DNA of 7,641 nt from an uncultured Gammaproteobacteria bacterium (GCA_905479545.1 CAJQNE010000109.1:1-7641), one strand, 5' to 3'. Shown: positions 1-5,550, counted from the first letter of the stretch. Numbers and translations are program-made. The notes: generated by a model from the sequence alone, not told the origin.

Positions 1-913
1 TGCCAGTGTGACCCGGATAGGCTTTCGCCCCTGTTCTAAAACTATGGTTTAGAATTTTAGAGTTTTTGCTAGAAGGGGCTGGCAAATCAGATATCGCGTC
101 TCGCAAGGTGCGGCACCGCTGCATCTCATCTGAGTTTACTATAATGTCAGACGTAAGACGCCGAATCCGGTTTTTCAATCTATCCGGACAGTCAGGGCGC
201 AGTCTTTTGGCAATTTTGTGATTGTCCCAATAGCTTTCGTTTACCCATTTATCGATCAACAATTTGTCGATGGAGTGAGTTGGCTTTGGGAAGCTCCATT
301 CAATGTTCAGGTCGCTACGGAAACCAACAATGAATACCCGATAACGATTCTGTGGAACGCCGTAATCAGCGGCGTTCAAAAGTCTGGCCACTACATTATA
401 GGACAACCCATTGGGAGTGCCGCTCGTATGTACGCGTTCCAGATTCGATAGGTGATCGTACCAACTTTCAGCTGGTTTTCGAGTAATGCCCGGGTGCGAA
501 AGCTGAAGTTTTATGTATTCGAAATATGACGCAAAAGTCTGCCGCGTAAGTCCCTTAACGTTTTCGAATATAAATGACTTTGGCTGGAGCTCTCGCACGG
601 CTCTGACAGCCTCGGGGAACATATCACGATCATCGTTGAAAGCTTTGTGTTTTCCGCCGAGCGAGAATGGTTGGCACGGCGGGCCGCCTGCAACTAGGTC
701 TACGGTGGCGTTAATATCCGGATAGCTGATATTTCTCACGTCATCTGAGGTTAGCCGCCATTTTTTAGCTGATGGGTGGCCTTGAGTTGCGTTGTGAGCA
801 ATGGTGTTACAGGCGTGTTTGTCTCGTTCAATTAAGGCAAGATGATCAAAGCCTGCGCTTTCTAAGCCCAAGGCCAAACCACCTGCGCCGCTGAATAATT
901 CTATTGATTTCAT
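1..913 (-). CDS. C5-cytosine-specific DNA methyltransferase (C-terminus cut off by window edge)
   Basis: This enzyme transfers a methyl group from S-adenosylmethionine to carbon 5 of cytosine in a specific DNA site. It reads as 304 uninterrupted codons from ATG at 913 to the left edge. Motif I (ELFSGAGGLALG, residues 5-16) binds the cofactor. Motif IV (GGPPCQPFS, 76-84) carries the catalytic Cys80. Motif VI (ENV, 117-119) and motif VIII (QNRYRVFIVG, 188-197) follow, then the region where the target-recognition domain starts. TLRDAISDLP (269-278) and YPGHTG near the edge are typical of this part of the family. Motifs IX and X should lie just outside. No Shine-Dalgarno sequence precedes the ATG, but the start sits at the usual distance from motif I. 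Hand-counted lines are 42-52% GC against 57-60% in lines from the right half, and ATA, AGA and CTA codons are frequent, which suggests acquired DNA. Whether it is a solitary (Dcm-like) enzyme or one half of a restriction-modification pair cannot be decided here. Confidence 0.93.
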   Translation of the reverse strand, partial: MKSIELFSGAGGLALGLESAGFDHLALIERDKHACNTIAHNATQGHPSAKKWRLTSDDVRNISYPDINATVDLVAGGPPCQPFSLGGKHKAFNDDRDMFPEAVRAVRELQPKSFIFENVKGLTRQTFASYFEYIKLQLSHPGITRKPAESWYDHLSNLERVHTSGTPNGLSYNVVARLLNAADYGVPQNRYRVFIVGFRSDLNIEWSFPKPTHSIDKLLIDKWVNESYWDNHKIAKRLRPDCPDRLKNRIRRLTSDIIVNSDEMQRCRTLRDAISDLPAPSSKNSKILNHSFRTGAKAYPGHTG

Positions 914-1161
914 AAGTTAAAAATAAATCAAAATCGGTTAAAGTGCATGTTCAAAACTCACAAAAATAGTAGCAGTTATGAGCAATAATTGTTTTGCTGT
1001 TTTAACCTACTAAATTGATAGTTAGTGTACTGTCTTCCCCGTTGACTATAGGTAACGGTATACAGGGCGGAGTAAGCAAATTCCGTATAAAGTAATGGCT
1101 CGTCAGAATCTTATCCAATGCATTTCAGAAAAACCGCGACTAGTGTAGGCAGGGAAAAACA
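914..1161. other. AT-rich divergent intergenic region
   Basis: This is the shared upstream region of the divergently transcribed methyltransferase and YdcZ-family transporter, so both promoters should lie here. I found no hexamer pair with acceptable 16-18 bp spacing for either gene. TTGACT at 1042-1047 and TATAAA at 1086-1091 are each promoter-like alone but are 38 bp apart. No open frame resembling a controller protein is visible. Confidence 0.5.
1151..1155 (+). promoter_or_regulatory. Ribosome binding site of the YdcZ-family gene
   Basis: AGGGA lies 6 nt before the ATG at 1162 and fixes that codon as the start. Confidence 0.7.
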
Positions 1162-1614
1162 ATGAACTGGCCGTTATTTGGCTTGATGTGCATCGCGGCA
1201 TTAATCGGCGGGCTGTTGCCTGTTCAGGGAGTGTTGAATACGCAGCTGGGCATGCGGCTTAGTAGCTCGTTACTGGCTGCATTGATTTCGTTTGTGGTGG
1301 GCGGCGTCGCACTGGTTGTGGTGGCGGTAATTACCCGTTCGCAGTGGCCTGCTATACAGCAGCTCCGTGACGTACCTTGGTGGTTATATGTTGGCGGTAC
1401 GATTGGGGCCGCTTTCGTTACGGCCATTATCTTTATGGCGCCCAAAATCGGCATTGCCAATGTATTAGCAGCTGGCATTGTTGGTCAGCTGGTGGTGTCG
1501 TTATTTATCGACCACTATGGCTGGATGGGTATCCCGGTGCAGCCTCTGTCAGTTAGTCGGTTTGTTGGTGCCGGTTTGTTGTTAGTCGGGTTGTATCTGA
1601 TTCAACGCGCCTAA
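1162..1614 (+). CDS. DMT-superfamily transporter, YdcZ/DUF606 family
   Basis: This is a 150-residue hydrophobic inner-membrane protein of the drug/metabolite transporter superfamily, YdcZ (DUF606) group. About five membrane helices are visible, at roughly residues 4-24, 36-57, 74-93, 97-116 and 132-148. The stretch from 109 to 146, with QLVVSLFIDHYG, a Pro-Leu-Ser turn and a final GLLLVGLYLI helix, is the family's characteristic C-terminal signature. Length is normal for this half-size family, whose members are thought to work as dimers or in pairs of paralogous subunits; no second copy is nearby. The substrate is unknown. The ATG has a good ribosome binding site. It is transcribed alone, divergent from the methyltransferase, and is followed about 50 nt later by a hairpin terminator. 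Confidence 0.88.
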   Translation: MNWPLFGLMCIAALIGGLLPVQGVLNTQLGMRLSSSLLAALISFVVGGVALVVVAVITRSQWPAIQQLRDVPWWLYVGGTIGAAFVTAIIFMAPKIGIANVLAAGIVGQLVVSLFIDHYGWMGIPVQPLSVSRFVGAGLLLVGLYLIQRA

Positions 1615-1661
1615 GCGGCCAATAGCGGTAGTAACCGAAACAGCAAGAGCAGAAACAACAG

Positions 1662-1690
1662 GGCCAGCATTACGCTGGCCTTGCTGATTT
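1662..1690 (+). terminator. Probable intrinsic terminator of the YdcZ-family gene
   Basis: A perfect 7-bp stem, GGCCAGC (1662-1668) with GCTGGCC (1674-1680), encloses a 5-nt loop and is followed by a mediocre T-rich stretch (TTGCTGATTTT). CAGCAAG at 1641-1647 could alternatively pair with CTTGCTG at 1680-1686. The weak T-run lowers confidence. Confidence 0.55.
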
Positions 1691-2078
1691 TAAACTCTGA
1701 TTTCCGGCTCGGGCTTGAAGCCGTGTTTTATCCGCCTGCTATTTTTCTGCTTCGTTCCGGCGACTTTTTGCTGCGACTTCAGTGCTGTAACAAGGCAACG
1801 CGGTGGCCTTCACCAGCAATAGTTCTGAGCTCTTAATCGCCTACGACGCGGGCAGCGCAGAGCTGGTTGTTCAGTAGTCTGAACTCAGGAGGGCAAAGCC
1901 GGTCGGTAGCTATACAAATCCACTGGTAACTTTGTGCGGAAAGCAGCTTGAATTGTAGCTATAGTTACTGTCGGAAATGATGGGAGTTTTTGATTAATTG
2001 CTTCGGTTGCTGGCCTGAGAATTGTTGGCTGTTGACTATCAATATCTACTGCAAAATGTTGTTATGGAGAAAAATGGT
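1691..2078. other. Intergenic region with no recognised gene
   Basis: Nothing protein-like with a start and a ribosome binding site is visible on either strand. A short frame starting at GTG 1802 runs only about 25 codons and has no recognisable content. It should contain the promoter of the histone-like gene. TTGACT at 2032-2037 is a -35-like hexamer but has no acceptable -10 downstream. Confidence 0.5.
2066..2069 (+). promoter_or_regulatory. Ribosome binding site that decides the start of the histone-like gene
   Basis: GGAG ends 9 nt before ATG 2079. The same frame is open upstream through ATG 2064 and TTG 2022, but neither has a Shine-Dalgarno sequence, so 2079 is preferred. Confidence 0.6.
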
Positions 2079-2909
2079 ATGAAAAAACGTGCACAAGAAC
2101 TGCTAGATAAAGTTAAAGATTCTGTAGGCGACCTGCGTGATCAGGTGGCCGAGCAGGCCAGTGATGCGGCTGAACTGCTTGACCCGGATGTATTGAAGGG
2201 GGGGATTGCAGTACTCAAAGACAAAGTTGAAGGCGGTCTGCGTAAAACACCGCTAGAAAAATATCTGCCGACTAAGCCAACAGCCACGTCAAAACCATCT
2301 GCTAACCAACTGGAAGCTCGCCGCCAGGCTGAAGGTGGTTACAAGCGCGCTGAAGGCCACGTTAGTCCCCAGTTTGGTGACCCGGCCGGCGACCATAACT
2401 CACTGGACGCAGTAGCGTCTGATGCGATGGCTGAGCGTCAGTCAGAACAGCAGCCGGTTAAGTCGGCGAAGTCGAAAGGCGGCAGCAAGAAGACCGCCGC
2501 GAAGAAAGCTCCAGTTAAAAAAGCCGCAGCTAAAAAATCTGTAGCTAAAAAAGCGCCGGCAAAGAAAGCGCCGGCAAAGAAAGCTGCAACCAAGAAGACA
2601 GCAGCTAAGAAAACCGTTGCTAAGAAAAAAGCCGCGGTGAAGAAGTCGGCTGCTAAGAGCGCCGCAGCTGCAGCGCCCAAAAAATCAGCTTCGAAAAAGG
2701 TAGCAGCCAAGAAAGTTGCGCCCAAGAAAGCAGCCGCGAAGAAAGCAGCGCCAAAAAAAGCGTCAGCAAAAAAAACCGCAGCTAAAAAAGCTACTGTGAA
2801 AAAAACAACGGCTAAGAAAGCTCCAGCTAAAAAAGCGGCAGTGAAAAAAACCGCCGCGAAGAAAACTTCGGCAAGAAAACCAGCGGCTCCGCGTAAACCA
2901 GCAAGCTAG
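2079..2909 (+). CDS. Histone H1-like / phasin-like protein with lysine-alanine-rich tail
   Basis: With the start at ATG 2079 the product is 276 residues. Residues 1-60 are charged and amphipathic (KKRAQELLDKVKDSVGDLRD...), and probably form one or two helices. Residues 61-127 are polar and likely disordered. Residues 128-276 are an almost uninterrupted series of AKK-type units with A, P, V, T or S between lysine pairs, ending in a Pro/Arg-containing tail. Such tails resemble histone H1, AlgP (AlgR3) and the C-terminus of the phasin PhaF, and bind DNA non-specifically. I infer a nucleoid-associated role. A granule-associated role is an alternative because the N-terminus is amphipathic like phasins, but it is shorter than the classic phasin domain. 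The frame could start at ATG 2064 or TTG 2022, adding 5 or 19 residues. The gene is alone, with a strong terminator 21 nt downstream. Confidence 0.85.
   Translation: MKKRAQELLDKVKDSVGDLRDQVAEQASDAAELLDPDVLKGGIAVLKDKVEGGLRKTPLEKYLPTKPTATSKPSANQLEARRQAEGGYKRAEGHVSPQFGDPAGDHNSLDAVASDAMAERQSEQQPVKSAKSKGGSKKTAAKKAPVKKAAAKKSVAKKAPAKKAPAKKAATKKTAAKKTVAKKKAAVKKSAAKSAAAAAPKKSASKKVAAKKVAPKKAAAKKAAPKKASAKKTAAKKATVKKTTAKKAPAKKAAVKKTAAKKTSARKPAAPRKPAS
2460..2906 (+). repeat. Degenerate tandem repeat encoding AKK units, with poly-A tracts
   Basis: This low-complexity coding repeat is built from GCN-AAR-AAR-type codon triplets. One exact 15-bp tandem pair is visible: GCGCCGGCAAAGAAA at 2553-2567 and again at 2568-2582. 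Homopolymer A tracts reach 8 nt (2768-2775) and 7 nt (2753-2759, 2799-2805, 2844-2850), so both unit-number change and slippage are plausible here. Confidence 0.85.
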
Positions 2910-2930
2910 TTACTGCGCAGTTTCTTCAGT

Positions 2931-2969
2931 AACTAAAAAGGCCGCCCATAATGGGCGGCCTTTTTAGTT
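2931..2969. terminator. Strong bidirectional intrinsic terminator
   Basis: A perfect 19-bp inverted repeat (2931-2949 with 2951-2969) centres on one A. The GC core GGCCGCCC/GGGCGGCC is flanked by A5 on the left and T5 on the right, so it works as a terminator on both strands. It sits between the convergent histone-like gene and the 24-residue membrane peptide gene. An additional 8-bp hairpin, AGTTACTG (2908-2915) with CAGTAACT (2927-2934), overlaps its base and includes the last two bases of the stop codon. Confidence 0.95.
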
Positions 2970-2996
2970 TTACAGTTTAGCTGTACCAGTTAGAGC

Positions 2997-3071
2997 CTAA
3001 GCGATACTGGCAAAACGCAGAACAGCCAGAACAACAACAATCACACCAATAATATAAAAAACGTTTCTCAT
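2997..3071 (-). CDS. 24-residue single-pass membrane peptide
   Basis: ATG at 3071 opens a 24-codon frame ending TAG at 2997-2999. The product starts MRNVFYIIGVIVVVL and ends LRFASIA: a short polar start with one Arg, a run of about 15 strongly hydrophobic residues, then Arg and a short end. That is the layout of a small single-spanning inner-membrane peptide. A good ribosome binding site (GGAG, 3078-3081 on the complementary strand, 6 nt from the ATG) supports translation. The bidirectional terminator lies about 30 nt past the stop, as expected for a real transcript. I do not recognise a named family; similar tiny hydrophobic peptides are often missed by gene callers. Function unknown. Confidence 0.68.
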   Translation of the reverse strand: MRNVFYIIGVIVVVLAVLRFASIA

Positions 3072-3077
3072 CTCAAA

Positions 3078-3081
3078 CTCC
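3078..3081 (-). promoter_or_regulatory. Ribosome binding site of the 24-residue peptide
   Basis: GGAG on the minus strand, 6 nt before ATG 3071. This is the main reason for calling such a short frame. Confidence 0.65.
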
Positions 3082-3103
3082 AGGTTGTTTTTGCAAGTAC
3101 AGG

Positions 3104-3153
3104 CCGCTGTTATGAGCAGCGGTTGTGACACAGGAATAGCTTACAATCCTGTG
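3104..3153. repeat. Two adjacent hairpins in the leader of the 24-residue peptide gene
   Basis: CCGCTG (3104-3109) pairs with CAGCGG (3117-3122) over a 7-nt loop. CACAGGA (3129-3135) pairs with TCCTGTG (3147-3153) over an 11-nt loop. Neither is followed by a T-run on either strand, so they are not simple terminators. On the minus strand they fall 30-80 nt upstream of the peptide start and may form a structured 5' leader or an operator. Confidence 0.45.
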
Positions 3154-3156
3154 GTG

Positions 3157-3176
3157 AAAAATATAGCGCTAGCTAT
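3157..3176 (-). terminator. Weak intrinsic terminator candidate after the 42-codon frame
   Basis: On the minus strand ATAGC-TAGC-GCTAT (3163-3176) forms a 5-bp stem and is followed by ATTTTT. It lies just past the TAG at 3181-3183. The stem is short and only partly GC, so termination would be weak. Confidence 0.35.
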
Positions 3177-3180
3177 GTGT

Positions 3181-3304
3181 CTAGTCAGATTCCTGGACAA
3201 CAACTTTTTTGCTGCCGTTATCTTCCAGCGAACTTTCTAAGTTAGCGTGCTGATAACCGCTAACGTAGAAAACGCCTTTGCAATCGTTGCAAGCATCAGA
3301 CCAT
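3181..3304 (-). pseudogene. Possible small CxxC protein gene with broken start
   Basis: A frame of 42 codons is open between TAA (3310-3312) and TAG (3181-3183). It reads like a soluble protein: CNDCKGVFYVSGYQ, then an acidic segment and KKVVVQESD at the end. There is no ATG, GTG or TTG in frame. ATG at 3302-3304 is one base out of frame and stops after two codons. Removing one G of the GG at 3301-3302 would give a 40-residue protein beginning MSDACNDCKG. A weak hairpin plus T-run follows the stop. It could be a decayed gene, a gene with an assembly error or unusual start, or a chance open frame: 42 codons without a stop is not rare. The CNDC pair could bind zinc, but part of it comes from the TTGCAA-TCG-TTGCAA dyad at 3278-3292. 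Confidence 0.3.
3241..3264. repeat. 7-bp inverted repeat
   Basis: GTTAGCG (3241-3247) and CGCTAAC (3258-3264) are perfect complements around a 10-nt spacer. It lies inside the 42-codon open stretch, so it may be incidental, or evidence that this region is structured RNA rather than coding. Confidence 0.4.
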
Positions 3305-3383
3305 AAATATTAACTAACTGATATTTAAAGAAAATTTTAAACGAGGAAACTTTTGGCAAGCATATATCGGAAAAATGTTCCGC

Positions 3384-3944
3384 TTAGTCACTGCGGGCAG
3401 CCGTTGTTTGGCCAAAATACTTATCTGCGTCCCGAACCCCCTCCAGCAAGGCGGGATTAAATTCGTCGTCCGGTTCGCCGTGCAACACTGAAATATCCCC
3501 CGTGCTTTCCATTACTACGGCTTTTACCTGGCCGAAGTGCAGCACGTTGGCCTCCCGCAGTTTAGCGGTCAGGTCGCCATCAGTTACATTGGCAAAGCGC
3601 AGGTTATTCTCAATAGGTTTGCCATTCGCCATTAGCAAAATGGGGTCGTTATCAACCGCATCACGCAACCAGGCTTTTTGTCGGCCTAAGGCGATAACTT
3701 TTTGGCCGGCAAATAATCCGCCTAGCGTCACTGCCGACAACAATAGCGATGGAGAAGGCGACGATAAGGCTCCGGCGAAGAGGGAGCCGATCGCTACCGT
3801 CATCGCAAAGTCGAACGCCGACATCTTTGAAAAGCTGCGCAAGCCGAACACACGGGTATAAAGGATAATAACCGCATACATGAATACGGTTGTCACCAGC
3901 GTCATGAACACGGCTGTCCACGAGGTAAATATCCACTCACTCAT
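3384..3944 (-). CDS. DUF421 (YetF-like) membrane protein
   Basis: This is a 186-residue inner-membrane protein of the DUF421/YetF family, function not firmly established. Three hydrophobic segments occupy about residues 9-29, 47-60 and 66-84. The family hallmark lies between the first two: a GLRSFSKMSAFDF stretch (34-46) running into TVAIGSLFAGA. The C-terminal part from about 88 is a soluble domain with the conserved pattern of a hydrophobic strand followed by ESTGDISV (146-153). I chose ATG 3944 because GGGTGA, complementary to the 16S tail, lies 5 nt before it. GTG 3953 in the same frame would add three residues, but has no binding site. The start is only 12 nt (or 3 nt from the GTG) after the aldehyde dehydrogenase stop, so the two are almost certainly one operon with coupled translation. 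A 5-bp hairpin (3368-3382) follows the stop without a T-run. Confidence 0.87.
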   Translation of the reverse strand: MSEWIFTSWTAVFMTLVTTVFMYAVIILYTRVFGLRSFSKMSAFDFAMTVAIGSLFAGALSSPSPSLLLSAVTLGGLFAGQKVIALGRQKAWLRDAVDNDPILLMANGKPIENNLRFANVTDGDLTAKLREANVLHFGQVKAVVMESTGDISVLHGEPDDEFNPALLEGVRDADKYFGQTTAARSD

Positions 3945-3956
3945 ATTAGTCACCCG

Positions 3957-5339
3957 TTAGCTGCTGGTGCTGGTCATTATCGATTTGACGTTAACGAATT
4001 CTTTTACGCCAAAACCGCCATGCTCACGACCGTAGCCAGAATCTTTCACACCACCAAATGGCAAGTTAGGCTGGGCTAGCGCGTAGCCATTAATATTCAC
4101 CATGTCGGTATCAAAGTGATCGCGAGCCAGCTTTATTGCTGCTGCTTCATCTTTAGAAAAAATGCCGCCGCCCAGACCATAGCGTGAATCGTTAGCAATT
4201 CGCATGGCATCGTCGGCATCTTTCGCTTTAATCAGCGACGCAACCGGGCCAAACAACTCATCGTCATAGGCTGGCATGCCTGGCTTTACGTCGTCCAGCA
4301 AGCTGGCCGGATAGTAGTAACCTTCGGTTTCCGGAATTTTGCCGCCTAATAGCAAGGTGGCACCGGCTTTAACCGAGTCCTCTACCTGCTCATGCAGGTC
4401 GTCGCGTAAGTCTTCGCGAGCCATCGGGCCAATATCGCTGTCGTCGTTTTCCGGAGGGCCGGATTTTAACGCAGCGAGTCCGGCTTTGAGCGCGTCGCGA
4501 AAGGGCTCGTAAACCGACTCGACCACAATAAATCGCTTGGCCGCAACGCAGGTCTCACCGTTGTTGTACGTACGGCCTTGTACAGCCAATTCGGCAGCTT
4601 GTTCAATGTCAGCGTCAGCCATCACGATGTAAGCATCGTTGCTGCCGAGCTCCATCACGGTTTTCTTTAGGTTCTTACCTGCCAGTTCAGCAACGTGTCG
4701 GCCGGCTTTATCACTGCCGGTTAGCGTTACGCCACGAATTTCCCGCATCGGTATCAGCTCATCGATGGTTTCATGCTCACAGAACAGTAACGAAAATACC
4801 TTCTCTGGCAAACCGGCATCTTTGTACAACGTGTGCAGAGCCTCAGCGCAGCCCCAGACATTACTCGCGTGCTTCAGTAGCACGGTATTGCCTGCTGCCA
4901 GATTCGGAATGGAATATCGAACGGCTTGGTAGAAAGGGAAATTCCACGGCTGAATGCCAAGAATCACGCCCTGCGGGCAGTAGCTAATAACTGCTTTGCC
5001 GCCTTCGAAGTCGCGTTGCTCATCAGCGAGCTCGTCCGCCGCGTTGTCGGCAGTCCATTGGCAAATGGCTGCGCACAAGTCGATTTCGTCTTGGGCATGC
5101 GCCGGCTTTTTACCCATTTCACGGGTCATTAGCAGGCTGAGGTTTTCCTTACGCTCGGTAAGCAACTCGCCGATGCGGCCAATAATTTTTAGTCGCTGCT
5201 TTATCGCCATTTTTGACCAGTCGGCGAAGGCCTTATTGCTATTACGAACTACCGACTTAGCCTCATCAGTAGAAATAAGCTCAAACTGGCTAAGGGTTTT
5301 GCCAGTGGCGGGATTGGTCGTGCTTTTAGTAGCTGCCAT
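3957..5339 (-). CDS. NAD(P)-dependent aldehyde dehydrogenase, Sad-like (succinate-semialdehyde type)
   Basis: The enzyme oxidises an aldehyde to its acid with NAD(P)+. It has 460 residues, the usual length for the Sad (YneI)/GabD branch. Visible landmarks are PWNFP (131-135, oxyanion Asn133), cofactor lysine in LLKHAS (Lys156), the nucleotide-binding loop VTLTGS (204-209), general base Glu230 in MELGSND, nucleophile Cys264 in NNGETCVAAKR, ELFGPV (361-366) and PFGGVKDSGYGRE (427-439). All catalytic residues are present. Departures from the common pattern are ELGSNDA instead of ELGGxDP, and GETC instead of GQVC. The NG-x-x-C-AAKRF block favours a succinate- or other semialdehyde substrate, but the substrate is inferred. 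Only a weak ribosome binding site precedes ATG 5339; the next in-frame Met would remove 43 residues, so this start stands. It is the first gene of an operon with the DUF421 protein. Confidence 0.93.
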   Translation of the reverse strand: MAATKSTTNPATGKTLSQFELISTDEAKSVVRNSNKAFADWSKMAIKQRLKIIGRIGELLTERKENLSLLMTREMGKKPAHAQDEIDLCAAICQWTADNAADELADEQRDFEGGKAVISYCPQGVILGIQPWNFPFYQAVRYSIPNLAAGNTVLLKHASNVWGCAEALHTLYKDAGLPEKVFSLLFCEHETIDELIPMREIRGVTLTGSDKAGRHVAELAGKNLKKTVMELGSNDAYIVMADADIEQAAELAVQGRTYNNGETCVAAKRFIVVESVYEPFRDALKAGLAALKSGPPENDDSDIGPMAREDLRDDLHEQVEDSVKAGATLLLGGKIPETEGYYYPASLLDDVKPGMPAYDDELFGPVASLIKAKDADDAMRIANDSRYGLGGGIFSKDEAAAIKLARDHFDTDMVNINGYALAQPNLPFGGVKDSGYGREHGGFGVKEFVNVKSIMTSTSS

Positions 5340-5353
5340 GTCGGTGGGCTCTG

Positions 5354-5379
5354 TTGCGAATTTAACTAGTCATTCGCAA
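5354..5379. promoter_or_regulatory. Perfect inverted repeat just upstream of the aldehyde dehydrogenase
   Basis: TTGCGAAT (5354-5361) and ATTCGCAA (5372-5379) are perfect complements around a 10-nt spacer. The element spans 15-40 nt upstream of the dehydrogenase ATG. This is the place for a repressor operator over the promoter, or a leader hairpin close to the ribosome binding site. No regulator gene is adjacent. Confidence 0.55.
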
Positions 5380-5449
5380 GCTTTGTGCCACAGCGGTTAA
5401 GTGTTTGAATTAATGTGTATTTATGCTGCTGGATAACGGGCCAGTTTAA

Positions 5450-5479
5450 ATGTTAGCGGTAAATGCTACCGAATAACAT
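5450..5479. promoter_or_regulatory. Imperfect dyad upstream of the aldehyde dehydrogenase
   Basis: ATGTTA (5450-5455) plus CGGTA (5457-5461) pair with TACCG (5467-5471) plus TAACAT (5474-5479). That is 11 bp with a small asymmetric bulge and a 5-nt loop, about 110 nt upstream of the dehydrogenase start. It could be an upstream activator or repressor site, or a hairpin in a transcript from the right. Confidence 0.4.
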
Positions 5480-5494
5480 GCTTGTTCAAGCGGT

Positions 5495-5520
5495 GAGTGT
5501 TAGTCACTCCATTTTAACCA
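5495..5520 (+). terminator. Very weak hairpin in the 5340-5550 gap
   Basis: GAGTG (5495-5499) pairs with CACTC (5505-5509) around TTAGT, followed by CATTTTAA on the plus strand. No plus-strand gene ends here, so it is probably incidental. Apart from this and the two dyads, I see nothing in the gap between the dehydrogenase and the remnant frame at 5551. Confidence 0.15.
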
Positions 5521-5550
5521 GCCGGTTTCACCGCCGTCGGCAGCGTTAAG

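Noticed and set aside
218..725. Open frames on both strands across this stretch
   Set aside because: They lie in other frames of the methyltransferase, whose own frame carries all family motifs.
1041..1063. GACTATAGGTAAC as a controller-protein (C-box) site of a restriction-modification system
   Set aside because: Only a half-site resemblance without the symmetrical second half, and no C-protein gene is visible.
1042..1091. TTGACT and TATAAA as a promoter for the YdcZ-family gene
   Set aside because: The hexamers are 38 bp apart, far from the 16-18 bp needed, and no partner hexamer is present for either.
1802..1876. Short GTG-started frame in the intergenic gap
   Set aside because: About 25 codons, no ribosome binding site and no recognisable sequence.
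2032..2060. TTGACT 2032-2037 as the -35 of the histone-like gene
   Set aside because: The positions 16-18 bp downstream hold no acceptable -10, and the transcript would start at or inside the ribosome binding site.
2022..2078. TTG 2022 or ATG 2064 as the start of the histone-like protein
   Set aside because: Neither has a ribosome binding site, whereas ATG 2079 has GGAG 9 nt upstream, and the extra residues do not look like part of the charged head.
2438..2725. Antisense frame rich in Phe, Leu and Ala that mimics a membrane protein
   Set aside because: It is the mirror of the AAG/GCN codon repeat; any such repeat gives a long hydrophobic antisense frame.
2460..2906. Repeat array as a CRISPR
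   Set aside because: The units are codon-sized, contiguous and encode a lysine-rich tail; there are no spacers.
3151..3239. Plus-strand frame from GTG (3153) of about 28 codons
   Set aside because: No ribosome binding site, and it lies opposite the better-looking minus-strand frame.
3368..3382. Hairpin after the DUF421 stop as an intrinsic terminator
   Set aside because: The stem is only 5 bp and no T-run follows on the minus strand.
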